This document shows, piece by piece, positions 1-7,352 of a stretch of 13,316 bases of DNA (the stretch's first letter is position 1; the number at the start of each line of letters is the position of its first letter). The translations under genes were made by a program, and so were the position numbers. The DNA comes from Acetobacteraceae bacterium. Lineage in GTDB: Bacteria; Pseudomonadota; Alphaproteobacteria; Acetobacterales; Acetobacteraceae. The notes under the pieces are model-generated. The model did not search any database and was not told the origin of the DNA. It saw only the letters and a list, made by a program, of their open reading frames with translations. Location of the stretch: the NCBI GenBank assembly GCA_947478535.1, contig CANJXD010000111.1, positions 1 through 13,316 of the forward strand. Reading direction: 5' to 3'.

Positions 1-47
1 AAGCCCGGGCGAACCGGGCGGCCACCACAGCAAGGGAGAGAACGACG

Positions 48-1049
48 ATGAGGATCACCACGGGCCGCCGCGCGCTGCTGGGCGCGGCCGCGATGCTGCC
101 GCTGCCGGCCCTCGCGCAGCCGGCCCTCGCGCAGCCGGCCCTCGCGCAGAATGTGGCGGGCGGGCGCACTATCCGCATCGTCGTTCCCTTCGGTGCTGGC
201 GGCGCGGTCGATATCGTGGCGCGACTGGTGGCGCAGGAGATCGCGCCCCGGCTCGGCCAGACCGTGGTGGTGGAAAACCGCACGGGCGGCGGCGGCAACA
301 TCGCGATGGACCATGTCGCGCGGTCCGTGCCGGATGGGACGACGCTGCTGATGGCGTCCCCCTCCGTCATCATCAACCCGCATCTCTATGCGAGCCTCAC
401 CTACGACCAGGCGACGCAGCTGGCCCCGCTCGGCCTGATCGCCGAGGTGCCCTCCGTGATGATCGCCGCACCGGGCTTCGAGGCGAATGACGGCCGCAGC
501 TTCGTCGCCATGGCCAAGGCGCGGCCGGGCTTCTACACCTTCGGCTCCGGCGGGTCCGGCACCACGGAGCACCTGGCGAGCGAGATGCTGAAGGTGCGCG
601 CGGGGCTCGACCTCGTGCATGTGCCCTATCGCGGTGGCGCGCCGGCGATGACGGACCTGCAGGCCGGCCGGCTTTCCATGATGTTCACCAACATGGCGCA
701 GGCGCTGCCGCTGATCCGCGGCGGCCAGCTGAAGTGCCTCGGCGTCGCCGACCGGCAGCGCAACGCGGCCTTGCCGGATGTGGCCACCTTCGCCGAACAG
801 GGCATCGCCGATTTCAACGTCACGGTCTGGTGGGGCATCATGGGGCCTGCCGGCATGCCGGCGGAGACGACGCAGCGGCTGCACGCGGTGCTGAATGACA
901 GCATCGGCTCCGCCTCCATGCGCGCTTCGCTCGATCGGCTCAGCGCGACGCCGATCGGCGGCACCCTCGAAGGCTTCTCGCAGCGTCTCGTCACGGAAGG
1001 CCGCGCCTGGGGCGTGGTGATCCGCGGCGCCAGTATCCGGGCGGAATAG
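48..1049 (+). CDS. Bug/TctC-family tripartite tricarboxylate transporter substrate-binding protein
   Basis: This 333-residue protein is a periplasmic solute receptor of the Bug (TctC) family, which binds carboxylates for tripartite tricarboxylate transporters or acts as an orphan receptor. Visible marks are an N-terminal signal peptide with twin Arg and a hydrophobic run (residues 7-23), the family opening around residues 41-56 (TIRIVVPFGAGG), the VVENRTGGGGN segment at 74-84, the PDGTTLL motif at 95-101 and VPYRGGAPAM in the middle. Length is normal for the family. The start is supported by an AAGGGAGAG ribosome-binding site at 32-40. The signal-peptide end is expanded by three perfect 15-bp repeats (105-149), each recreating an ALA/Q cleavage site. 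The ligand cannot be read from sequence. A racemase-superfamily gene starts 4 bp downstream, so both probably serve uptake and metabolism of one organic acid or hydantoin-like compound (inference). Confidence 0.93.
   Translation: MRITTGRRALLGAAAMLPLPALAQPALAQPALAQNVAGGRTIRIVVPFGAGGAVDIVARLVAQEIAPRLGQTVVVENRTGGGGNIAMDHVARSVPDGTTLLMASPSVIINPHLYASLTYDQATQLAPLGLIAEVPSVMIAAPGFEANDGRSFVAMAKARPGFYTFGSGGSGTTEHLASEMLKVRAGLDLVHVPYRGGAPAMTDLQAGRLSMMFTNMAQALPLIRGGQLKCLGVADRQRNAALPDVATFAEQGIADFNVTVWWGIMGPAGMPAETTQRLHAVLNDSIGSASMRASLDRLSATPIGGTLEGFSQRLVTEGRAWGVVIRGASIRAE
105..149 (+). repeat. Three perfect 15-bp tandem repeats in a signal peptide
   Basis: The unit CCGGCCCTCGCGCAG occurs three times head to tail without a mismatch. 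It encodes PALAQ three times (residues 20-34 of the Bug receptor). Each copy ends in an Ala-X-Ala/Gln signal-peptidase I site. The 15-bp length keeps the frame, so copy-number changes by slippage would lengthen or shorten the cleavage region without breaking the gene. Confidence 0.95.
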
Positions 1050-1053
1050 GCCG

Positions 1054-1863
1054 ATGAAACTCTGGTACCAGTCGCTGACCCGGCCCGATGCCTGGCCCGC
1101 CTATCAGGCCGCGCTGAAGCGCGTGCTGGCCCGCGCGACGGATCCCGGCACGACGATCGAGGTGCATGGGATCGAACAGCGCGGCGGCGTTGGCGACCAG
1201 TACCGGCGGCTGGAATTCATCGAGACGATGGAAGTGCTGGACAATGTGGCGCGGGCGGAGGCGGAGGGCTTCGACGCCGTCCTGCTCGGCAACATCGCCG
1301 ATCCGGGCCTGCGCACGGCGCGGGAGATGGTGCGGATGCCCGTGCTGGGGCTGTGCGAGGCCTCGCTGTTCACGGCCTGCCAGATGGGCGTGGCGGTCGG
1401 GCTCGTCGTCTCGAATGACAAGCACTACTCCCGCGTGCTGGAAAACGTGGCGATGTACGGGCTCAACACGCGCGTCGTCGCGGTGGAACGCATGGCGGTG
1501 GATCGCCTCGTCGATCTGGACGCGGCGTTCGGCGAAGGCCCGACGCGGGACCGCATCCTCGGCCAGTTCCACGCCGCGGCCGAAGCCTGCGTGGCGAAGG
1601 GAGCGGAGGTGGTGGTGCCGGCCGTCGGTGTCGCCATGGTGCTGCTGGCGGAAGCCGGGGTGCATGAGACGGTGAAGGAAACCCCCGTGCTCTGCGGGCC
1701 GATGGCGCTGGTGCAGGCGGGGCAGGCGGCGGTGAAGCTGGCCCGCGCCATGGGCGGGCGCTACGCCAGCCGGCGCGGCGCCTATGCCATGCCGCCAGCG
1801 GCGCAGATCGAGGAACTGCGCCGCTACTACGGGCCGGTCTATCCCAGCGTGAAGGCGCCGTAG
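1054..1863 (+). CDS. Aspartate/glutamate-hydantoin racemase superfamily protein without the canonical Cys pair
   Basis: A 269-residue cytoplasmic protein of the Asp/Glu/hydantoin racemase fold. The family segment DPGLRTARE is clear at 83-91, and PVLGLCEAS at 96-104 matches the GEA region of hydantoin racemases. In cysteine-dependent racemases one Cys lies three residues before this DPG, and a second lies in a GCAGM-like motif in the C-terminal half. Here the aligned positions are Asn80 (GNIADPGL) and Ala190 (PAVGVAM). Cysteines are present elsewhere (101, 109, 179, 214). Ordinary two-base racemisation is therefore doubtful; an isomerase, decarboxylase or lyase relative is possible. The ATG lies 4 bp after the receptor stop, so the two are probably co-transcribed and translationally coupled. 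Its stop sits 4 bp from the convergent cytochrome b561 gene. The superfamily call is firm; the reaction is unknown. Confidence 0.85.
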   Translation: MKLWYQSLTRPDAWPAYQAALKRVLARATDPGTTIEVHGIEQRGGVGDQYRRLEFIETMEVLDNVARAEAEGFDAVLLGNIADPGLRTAREMVRMPVLGLCEASLFTACQMGVAVGLVVSNDKHYSRVLENVAMYGLNTRVVAVERMAVDRLVDLDAAFGEGPTRDRILGQFHAAAEACVAKGAEVVVPAVGVAMVLLAEAGVHETVKETPVLCGPMALVQAGQAAVKLARAMGGRYASRRGAYAMPPAAQIEELRRYYGPVYPSVKAP

Positions 1864-1868
1864 CGCCT
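1853..1868. terminator. Small hairpin across a convergent gene junction
   Basis: The arms AGGCGC (1853-1858) and GCGCCT (1863-1868) pair perfectly around a four-base loop that includes part of the upstream TAG. The hairpin covers the 4-bp gap between the racemase-like gene and the convergent cytochrome b561 gene. There is no T-run on either side, so it is at best a weak bidirectional terminator. Confidence 0.3.
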
Positions 1869-2440
1869 CACTTCACCGGCAGCATCCGGCGCAGCACGCC
1901 GTCCTTCAGCACCAGGTGGTGCCAGAGCGCGGCACCGGCATGGGCGGCGACCAGGCCGACCAGGGTCCAGGCCATGACCTCATGCGCCTCGATCCAAAGC
2001 TTGCCGCCGCCGATCGGGAAGGGCGGGGCGATCAGGTTGTCGCCGAACAGGCGCAGCGGGCGGCCCCGCGCCCAGCGATCCATCGCGCCGCTCATCGGCA
2101 GGGCGATCATGATGAGATACAGCGCGCCATGCATGGCGGAGGCCGCCATCGCCGTCAGGCCGCGCCCGGTGCTGGCGGGCTGGGGCAGCAGCAGGCGGCG
2201 AAGCAGGCGCAGCGTGGCCGCGGCCAGCACCAGCGTGCCGAGGCTGTAATGCACCATCATGGTGGTATCGCGCGCCGCGCCGCGCGGCATGTCCTCCATC
2301 AGCAGGCCGAGGCCGAAGGCGGCGACCAGCGCCGCGGCGGCGCCCCAATGCAGCGCCATGGTGGTGGGGCTGCGGCGCGTCACGGGCGGTGGCGCCATGC
2401 GGTCCGGCAGGGGCAGGTGGTCGGTGATGGTGGCGGTCAT
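1868..2440 (-). CDS. Cytochrome b561 family membrane protein
   Basis: A 190-residue integral membrane di-haem cytochrome b561, expected to move electrons between the quinone pool or periplasmic donors and acceptors. Four hydrophobic segments are visible at about 32-48, 65-80, 96-118 and 155-175. Candidate haem ligands are His31 (ALHW, the family opening), His64 (MVHYSLG), His153 (EAHE) and His167/174/175. Length and the ALHW, HYSLG and HE spacing fit the family. The ATG at 2440 gives a somewhat long soluble N-terminus; internal Met15 and Met28 are alternative starts and none has a strong ribosome-binding site. It lies 67 bp downstream of a secreted PepSY gene on the same strand, separated by a strong hairpin. 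That suggests one operon working beside the divergent PepSY-two-component block. Confidence 0.88.
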   Translation of the reverse strand: MTATITDHLPLPDRMAPPPVTRRSPTTMALHWGAAAALVAAFGLGLLMEDMPRGAARDTTMMVHYSLGTLVLAAATLRLLRRLLLPQPASTGRGLTAMAASAMHGALYLIMIALPMSGAMDRWARGRPLRLFGDNLIAPPFPIGGGKLWIEAHEVMAWTLVGLVAAHAGAALWHHLVLKDGVLRRMLPVK

Positions 2441-2468
2441 GGCGGGTATCCGGTCTGGTCAGGGAAGG

Positions 2469-2492
2469 GCGCCCGGCCGGCTGGCCGGGCGC
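2469..2492 (-). other. Perfect 10-bp inverted repeat between the PepSY and cytochrome b561 genes
   Basis: Arms 2469-2478 (GCGCCCGGCC) and 2483-2492 (GGCCGGGCGC) are perfectly complementary with a four-base loop. The RNA hairpin would be very stable. No T-run follows on the minus strand, so it is not a standard terminator. It may cause partial termination, or protect a processed 3' end, so that the upstream PepSY protein is made in excess over the cytochrome. Confidence 0.55.
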
Positions 2493-2507
2493 TTCGCGGG
2501 GCAGGGG

Positions 2508-2870
2508 TCAGCGGCGGCGGGGCGTCACGACGCCGGTCGCCGCATCGACATGCAGCGAGGCGCGCTGGCCGACGCTGTCGACCGCCTTCACCTCCCAGCC
2601 GCCGCGTTCCCATTCGACGCCACGGATCGTCGCGTAGCCGGCGCTGCGGGCGGCGGTGATGGCGGCGGCAGCGTCGATGGTGGCGCCCGCCGGGCCGGCC
2701 TGTTCCGCGCCGCGCCGGGTTTCGCCGATGCGGGTCTCACCGGTCCGGGTCTCACCGGTGCGGGTTTCGCCCACGCGGGCATCACGCTCCGAGGCGGCGA
2801 AGGCGGCCACGGGCAGGCCGGCGGCGAGCGCCAGGGCCAGGGGGGCGGCGAGGAATTGCTGGCGGGTCAT
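2508..2870 (-). CDS. Secreted PepSY-domain protein with a GETRx repeat
   Basis: A 120-residue exported protein. Residues 1-26 form a signal peptide (cleavage near AFAA/S). A hydrophilic linker follows with four GETRx pentapeptides (34-53). A single PepSY domain runs from about 64 to 117; its typical pattern AAAAITAARSAGY, then GGWEVKAVD, then GQRASLHVDAATG is complete. PepSY domains in this setting are periplasmic modulators of kinases, proteases or redox proteins. A GGAGAG ribosome-binding site precedes the ATG by six bases. It is first in a minus-strand operon with cytochrome b561, and divergent from a second PepSY gene with a two-component system. The repeat linker is probably flexible and variable in length between strains. 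A role as partner of the cytochrome or of the kinase sensor domain is inferred. Confidence 0.85.
   Translation of the reverse strand: MTRQQFLAAPLALALAAGLPVAAFAASERDARVGETRTGETRTGETRIGETRRGAEQAGPAGATIDAAAAITAARSAGYATIRGVEWERGGWEVKAVDSVGQRASLHVDAATGVVTPRRR
2712..2775 (-). repeat. Four imperfect 15-bp tandem repeats encoding GETRx
   Basis: Four consecutive 15-bp units are seen (2716-2730, 2731-2745, 2746-2760, 2761-2775), each beginning CGGGT on the plus strand. The middle two differ at one base; the outer two carry more changes. They encode GETRT, GETRT, GETRI and GETRR, an Arg/Glu-rich linker between the signal peptide and the PepSY domain. Confidence 0.9.
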
Positions 2871-2947
2871 GCGGGTCTCTCCATGGGTTCTCCCCCTCGG
2901 GGGCGTTGCGGTGGGTCTGCAACGAGGCGCACTCTGATCCGCGTCGC

Positions 2948-2986
2948 CTGAACCGAGCCTGAGCCGGTGGTTCAGCCGCCATTCAG
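2948..2986. promoter_or_regulatory. Candidate response-regulator operator in the divergent PepSY spacer
   Basis: Four CTGAA-like half-sites lie here: CTGAA at 2948-2952 and CTGAG at 2959-2963 on the plus strand, then TTCAG at 2971-2975 and 2982-2986 (CTGAA on the minus strand). Each pair is spaced exactly 11 bp, the usual one-turn direct-repeat spacing of OmpR/PhoP-family regulators. The two pairs are mirror images about position 2967. The array sits 24 bp before the plus-strand PepSY gene and 78 bp before the minus-strand one, so one operator could serve both directions. No convincing -10/-35 pair was seen beside it. Binding by the regulator encoded at 3346-4005 is an inference. Confidence 0.5.
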
Positions 2987-3010
2987 CTTCGGATCGCCAT
3001 CCTGCCTCTC

Positions 3011-3346
3011 ATGCCCCAGCCCCTTGGTTTGCCCACGCGCCGCGCGCTGTTCCTGCTGCCGATGCTGCTGCTCGCCCGCCCCACGCTCGCCGATGACCGT
3101 CGTGGCCATGAACGCGCGCGCGCCGCCCTGCAGGCCGGGGAGATCCGGCCGCTGGCGGAGCTGATGGTGGAGGTGGAGCGCCGCTGGATCGGCCGGGTGG
3201 TGGAGACGGAGCTGGAACGGGTGGACGGCGCCTGGATCTATGAATTCAAGCTGCTGCCGCCCTCCGGCCGGGTCTTCGAGATCAAGCTGGATGCCCGAAC
3301 CGGCGCGCTGCTCCGCACCCGCGGACCCGTGCAGGAACGCCGCTGA
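3011..3346 (+). CDS. Secreted PepSY-domain protein, first gene of a two-component operon
   Basis: A 111-residue exported protein. The signal peptide spans residues 1-27 (Arg10-Arg11, then a Leu-rich core, cleavage near TLA/D). The mature part is one PepSY domain: ARAALQAGEIRPLAELM, then GRVVETELE, GAWIYEFKLL and FEIKLDARTGALL. Small PepSY proteins encoded directly before response regulator-kinase pairs are common in Proteobacteria and are thought to sit in the periplasm and tune the kinase. The stop codon overlaps the next start (TGATG at 3344-3348), so it is translationally coupled to the regulator. The ribosome-binding site is weak. It is probably controlled by the CTGAA array just upstream. 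It is only distantly similar to the divergent PepSY protein and lacks the GETRx repeat. Confidence 0.87.
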   Translation: MPQPLGLPTRRALFLLPMLLLARPTLADDRRGHERARAALQAGEIRPLAELMVEVERRWIGRVVETELERVDGAWIYEFKLLPPSGRVFEIKLDARTGALLRTRGPVQERR

Positions 3347-4005
3347 TGCGGGTGCTGGTGGTGGAGGATCACGCGACGCTGTCGCAGCAGCTCCGTACCG
3401 CGCTGGAAGGGGCGCATTTCGCCGTGGACGCCGCGGCGGATGGGGAGGAGGGGCATTTCCTCGGCGATACCGAACCCTATGACGCGGCTGTGCTGGACCT
3501 CGGCCTGCCGGTGATGGATGGGCTGACCGTGCTGCGCCGCTGGCGTGCCGCCGGCCGGGCGATGCCGGTGCTGATCCTGACGGCGCGGGATGGCTGGGCG
3601 GAGAAGGTGGCGGGGCTCAACGCCGGCGCCGATGACTACCTGACAAAGCCCTTCGTGATGGCGGAGCTGGTGGCGCGGGTGCAGGCGCTGGTGCGCCGCG
3701 CGCATGGCCAAACGCGGCCGGAGATCGTCATCGGGCGGCTGATGGTCGATACCGCGGCGGGGCGGGTGCTGGTGGATGGCGCGGCGGTGAAGCTGACCGG
3801 GCTTGAATACCGGCTGCTCGCCTGTCTCGCGCATCGCGCGGGGCAGGTGGTGTCGAAGACCGAACTCACGGAACATCTCTACGCGCAGGATTTCGACCGG
3901 GACAGCAACACGCTGGAAGTCGTGGTCGGGCGGCTGCGGAAGAAGCTGGGGGACGGGTTGATCGAGACGCTGCGCGGGCAGGGCTACCGTCTGGCCGCGC
4001 CATGA
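3346..4005 (+). CDS. OmpR/PhoP-family two-component response regulator
   Basis: A 219-residue transcription factor. The N-terminal receiver domain (1-115) has acidic residues Glu7/Asp8, phosphoacceptor Asp51 (VLDLGLP), Thr79 and Lys101 (LTKPF). A winged-helix domain (about 128-216) carries the family ends LTGLEYRLLACLA, the NTLEVVVGRLRKKLG recognition-helix region and IETLRGQGYRL. Length is standard and all phosphorylation residues are present. The overall pattern is like PhoP/FeuP-type regulators that respond to envelope conditions. It overlaps the upstream PepSY gene by 1 bp and the kinase gene by 4 bp (ATGA at 4002-4005), so stoichiometric expression is likely. Direct binding to the 2948-2986 repeats, and control of the cytochrome b561 operon, are inferred from position. 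Confidence 0.95.
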   Translation: MRVLVVEDHATLSQQLRTALEGAHFAVDAAADGEEGHFLGDTEPYDAAVLDLGLPVMDGLTVLRRWRAAGRAMPVLILTARDGWAEKVAGLNAGADDYLTKPFVMAELVARVQALVRRAHGQTRPEIVIGRLMVDTAAGRVLVDGAAVKLTGLEYRLLACLAHRAGQVVSKTELTEHLYAQDFDRDSNTLEVVVGRLRKKLGDGLIETLRGQGYRLAAP

Positions 4006-5339
4006 TGCGGTCTCTCACGCTGCGGCTGGCGCTGCTGGCCGGGCTCTGGGTCGCGGCGGGCCTGGGGCTGGCGGCCTGGTTCGTCGGCGGCATCGCGGCG
4101 CGCCAGATTGAGGTGGCCTTCGAGGCCCGGCTGGAAGCCCTGCTGGATGGCGCGGCCGGCGCCGTGGCGCTGGATGCCGAGGGGCGCCTGATCCTCGGCC
4201 GCGCGCCCGCCGGCGCGGATTTCGATGCGCCCTTCTCCGGCGCCTATTGGCAGGTGACGGGGGCCGCGGGCGGGGGCGCTGTCACGACCTCACGCTCCCT
4301 GTGGGACCAGGTGCTGCCGGCGGCGCAGGGCGGGCATGAGGGTGTGCTGCTGCGCCAGGCCCCAGGCCCGCGCGGGGAACCGCTGCTGGTGGCGGAGCGG
4401 GACGTGCTGCTGCCCGGCGCGGCGGCGCCCGCCCATGTCGCCGTGGCCCTGTCCCGGGCCGGGACGCTGGCGGAGCTGGCGCGGCTGCGCCAGGGGCTCG
4501 CCGTGGTCTTCGTGCTGCTCGGCCTGGGGCTGGTCGGCGGTGTTGTGCTGCAGGTGGTGCTGGGCCTGGCGCCGCTGCGGCGCGCACGGCGTGCCCTGGC
4601 GGAAGTCCGGGCCGGGCGGCGGGACTCGCTGGCGATGCCGGCGCCATCGGAGATCGCGCCGCTGGTCGCGGAGGTGGATGCGCTGATCGCGCAGAACCGC
4701 GAGACGGTGGCGCGGGCCCGCACCCATGTCGGCAACCTCGCCCATGCCTTGAAGACCCCGGTGGCCGTGCTCCGCAACGCGCTGGAGGCCTCGCCACCGG
4801 CGCTGGAGACGGCGCGCGCCGAGGCGGTGACGCTGGAGCGGCTGGTGCAGCACCATCTGGCCCGCGCGCGGGGGGCGGCCTTGGCCGCATCAGCGCCGGA
4901 AATCGCACCGCTCGCCTTGGCGGAGGAGGTGGCGCGGGCGCTGCGCCGGCTGTTCGCGCCGCGCGGCATCGCCATCGCGGTGGAGGGCGATGCCGGCGCC
5001 CGGCTGCGCTGCGATGCGCAGGACCTGACGGAGATGCTCGGCAACCTGCTGGAGAATGCCGGCCAATGGGCGCGGGGGCGCGTCACCGTGGAGGTGGCGC
5101 GCAGCGGCGATGCCGTGCGCATCGCGGTGGAGGATGACGGCCCCGGCCTGCCCGCAGGGGCGGAAGCGGCGGCGCTGGTGCGTGGGGGAAGGCTGGACGA
5201 GGCCAAGCCCGGCAGCGGGCTCGGCCTGTCCATCGTCGCCGATCTGGCGGCGCTGCACGGGGGTTCGCTGCGCCTGTCGCGCGGCGCGGAGGGGGGCCTC
5301 CGCGCCGAGTTGCTGTTGCCCAGGCGGGGGCTTGGTTAG
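4002..5339 (+). CDS. Sensor histidine kinase partnered with the upstream regulator
   Basis: A 445-residue membrane kinase. TM1 lies at about 8-31 and TM2 at about 163-188, enclosing a periplasmic sensor of about 130 residues. A HAMP-like linker runs through about 189-240. The H-box is HVGNLAHALKTP with His248. The N-box is around NLLENA (348-353), G1 is DDGPGLP (378-384) and G2 is GSGLGLS (404-410). All catalytic motifs are intact. The sensor has no domain I recognise; a PhoQ/FeuQ-like layout is suggested by the H-box wording and the regulator type. Two Met codons open the protein (4002 and 4005); the first gives the ATGA overlap. The PepSY proteins on either side of the divergent promoter are the natural candidates for ligands or inhibitors of the sensor domain. 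The stop is 3 bp from the convergent ilvD stop. Confidence 0.94.
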   Translation: MMRSLTLRLALLAGLWVAAGLGLAAWFVGGIAARQIEVAFEARLEALLDGAAGAVALDAEGRLILGRAPAGADFDAPFSGAYWQVTGAAGGGAVTTSRSLWDQVLPAAQGGHEGVLLRQAPGPRGEPLLVAERDVLLPGAAAPAHVAVALSRAGTLAELARLRQGLAVVFVLLGLGLVGGVVLQVVLGLAPLRRARRALAEVRAGRRDSLAMPAPSEIAPLVAEVDALIAQNRETVARARTHVGNLAHALKTPVAVLRNALEASPPALETARAEAVTLERLVQHHLARARGAALAASAPEIAPLALAEEVARALRRLFAPRGIAIAVEGDAGARLRCDAQDLTEMLGNLLENAGQWARGRVTVEVARSGDAVRIAVEDDGPGLPAGAEAAALVRGGRLDEAKPGSGLGLSIVADLAALHGGSLRLSRGAEGGLRAELLLPRRGLG

Positions 5340-5342
5340 GGT

Positions 5343-7199
5343 CTACTTCCGCTTCAGCGCGTTGAGGTCCCGCACCGCGCCGCGCGATGCGCTGGTGGCG
5401 AGCGCCGCATAGGCCTTCAGCGCGGTGGAGACGGCGCGCTTGCGGGGTTCCGCCGGCTGCCAGGCCGCCTCGCCCTTCGCTTCCATCGCCGCGCGGCGCG
5501 CAGCGATCACCTCATCGGCCACCGCCAAGTGGATGCTGCGGTTCGGGATGTCGATCTCGATGATGTCGCCTTCCTCCACCAGGCCGACCAGCCCGCCCTC
5601 GGCGGCTTCCGGCGAGAGATGGCCGATGGACAGGCCGGAGGACCCGCCGGAGAAGCGGCCATCGGTGACCAGCGCGCAGACCTTCCCGAGGCCGACGGAC
5701 TTCAGGTAGCTCGTGGGGTAGAGCATTTCCTGCATGCCCGGGCCGCCGCGCGGGCCTTCGTAGCGCACCAGCACGACATCGCCGGCCTTCACCTTCTTGC
5801 CGAGGATCGCCTCGACCGAGGCATCCTGGCTTTCGAAGACGCGGGCCGGGCCGGTGAACTTCAGGACGGAGGCATCGACGCCCGCCGTCTTCACGATGCA
5901 GCCTTCCTCCGCGATGTTACCGAACAGCACGGCGAGGCCGCCATCGAGGGAGAAGGCATTCTCCTTCGAGCGGATGACGCCGTTGGCGCGGTCGGTATCC
6001 AGGCTTTCCCAGCGTTCGGATTGGCTGAACGCCACCTGCGTCGGCACGCCACCCGGCGCGGCCTTGAAGAATTCCAGCACGCTGTCATCGACCGCACCGG
6101 CGATGTCCCACTGCGTCAGCGCCTCGGCCAGGGTCGGCGCATCGACGCGGCTGGTGGAGGTATCGAGCAGCCCGGCGCGATCGAGCTCACCGAGGATGCT
6201 CATGATGCCGCCGGCGCGGTGCACGTCTTCCACATGCACATCGGCGACGGAGGGCGCCACCTTGCACAGCACCGGGACGCGGCGGGAAAGCCGGTCGATA
6301 TCGGCCATGGTGAAATCCACATGGCCTTCCTGCGCCGCCGCGAGCAGGTGCAGCACGGTGTTGGTCGAACCGCCCATGGCGATGTCGAGCGTCATCGCAT
6401 TCTCGAAGGCTGTCCGCGTCGCGATGGCGCGGGGGAGCACGGTCATATCGTCGGTTTCGTAGTGGCGGCGGGTGATCTCGACGATGCGGCGCCCGGCTTC
6501 GAGGAACAGGCCCTGCCGATCGGCATGGGTCGCGAGGACGGTGCCGTTGCCGGGCAGCGCGAGGCCGAGGGCTTCGGTCAGGCAGTTCATCGAATTGGCG
6601 GTGAACATGCCGGAACAGCTGCCGCAGGTCGGGCAGGCGCTGCGCTCGATGACGGCCACTTCCTCATCGGTCACGCTGGGGTCGGCGGCGACGATCATGG
6701 CGTCGATCAGATCGACCGAGCGCTTCTTGCCCCGATGGATGACCTTGCCCGCTTCCATCGGCCCGCCGGAGACAAAGATGGCGGGGATGTTGAGGCGCAT
6801 CGCGGCCATCAGCATCCCCGGCGTGATCTTGTCGCAGTTGGAGATGCAGACCATCGCATCCGCGCAATGCGCGTTGACCATGTATTCGACGCTGTCGGCG
6901 ATCAGCTCCCGCGACGGCAGGCTGTAGAGCATGCCGTCATGGCCCATGGCGATGCCGTCATCCACCGCGATGGTGTTGAATTCCTTGGCGACGCCACCCG
7001 CCGCCTCGATCTCCCGCGCCACCATCTGGCCGAGGTCCTTCAGATGGACATGCCCGGGGACGAATTGCGTAAAGCTGTTGACGACGGCGATGATGGGCTT
7101 GCCGAAGTCGCCGTCCTTCATGCCGGTGGCGCGCCAGAGGCCACGGGCGCCCGCCATGTTGCGACCATGGGTGGTGGTGCGGCTACGATACTGGGGCAT
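5343..7199 (-). CDS. ilvD: Dihydroxy-acid dehydratase (branched-chain amino acid synthesis)
   Basis: IlvD converts 2,3-dihydroxy-isovalerate and -methylvalerate to the 2-oxo acids, the third common step of valine and isoleucine synthesis; it is cytoplasmic and needs Mg2+ and an Fe-S cluster. The 618 residues match the E. coli-type enzyme closely in length and numbering. Visible features are Asp81 (VDDG), Cys122-Asp123-Lys124 (NCDKITPGM), CPTCGSC with Cys189/192/195, MGGSTN at 275-280, Glu491 and Ser517 (GRFSGGSSG). The reading frame stays open upstream to 7304, but homologues begin [19 protein letters not shown]. An AGGA ribosome-binding site sits 8 bases before the ATG at 7199, so that start is used. 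It stands alone, divergent from the ArsR operon and convergent with the kinase gene. No attenuator-like leader peptide was recognised in the 158-bp upstream region. Confidence 0.97.
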   Translation of the reverse strand: MPQYRSRTTTHGRNMAGARGLWRATGMKDGDFGKPIIAVVNSFTQFVPGHVHLKDLGQMVAREIEAAGGVAKEFNTIAVDDGIAMGHDGMLYSLPSRELIADSVEYMVNAHCADAMVCISNCDKITPGMLMAAMRLNIPAIFVSGGPMEAGKVIHRGKKRSVDLIDAMIVAADPSVTDEEVAVIERSACPTCGSCSGMFTANSMNCLTEALGLALPGNGTVLATHADRQGLFLEAGRRIVEITRRHYETDDMTVLPRAIATRTAFENAMTLDIAMGGSTNTVLHLLAAAQEGHVDFTMADIDRLSRRVPVLCKVAPSVADVHVEDVHRAGGIMSILGELDRAGLLDTSTSRVDAPTLAEALTQWDIAGAVDDSVLEFFKAAPGGVPTQVAFSQSERWESLDTDRANGVIRSKENAFSLDGGLAVLFGNIAEEGCIVKTAGVDASVLKFTGPARVFESQDASVEAILGKKVKAGDVVLVRYEGPRGGPGMQEMLYPTSYLKSVGLGKVCALVTDGRFSGGSSGLSIGHLSPEAAEGGLVGLVEEGDIIEIDIPNRSIHLAVADEVIAARRAAMEAKGEAAWQPAEPRKRAVSTALKAYAALATSASRGAVRDLNALKRK

Positions 7200-7323
7200 G
7201 CGGGCGGTCCTGTGCCGTATGGGCTTGGCTGGGGGCTTGGCGCTCCCGGCGGCTGAAACCGGGCGCGCAACCCTCCTGTAGCGTTTTCGCGCGGCTTGGA
7301 CCATCCCGGCGTGACAAGGATGC

Positions 7324-7352
7324 TTGACCGGTGGTCGCTGTGCGTTTACTAA
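7324..7352 (+). promoter_or_regulatory. Sigma70-like promoter of the ArsR operon, apparently leaderless
   Basis: TTGACC (7324-7329) and TACTAA (7347-7352) are separated by exactly 17 bp, close to the sigma70 consensus. The start point expected about seven bases after the -10 falls at 7358-7360, on the ATG of the ArsR gene. The transcript would therefore carry no 5' leader. An upstream GTG at 7331 with AAGGA at 7316-7320 is in frame, but it would lie within the promoter. Confidence 0.55.

Noticed and set aside
5529..7256. 575-codon open frame opposite ilvD
   Set aside because: It is a shadow of the GC-rich ilvD codons, rich in His, Gly, Asp and Arg, with no domain and no ribosome-binding site.
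7200..7304. N-terminal extension of ilvD by 35 residues
   Set aside because: The extension is basic and low-complexity, and it is absent from the E. coli-type enzyme. The ATG at 7199 has an AGGA site and puts all catalytic residues at the standard numbers.
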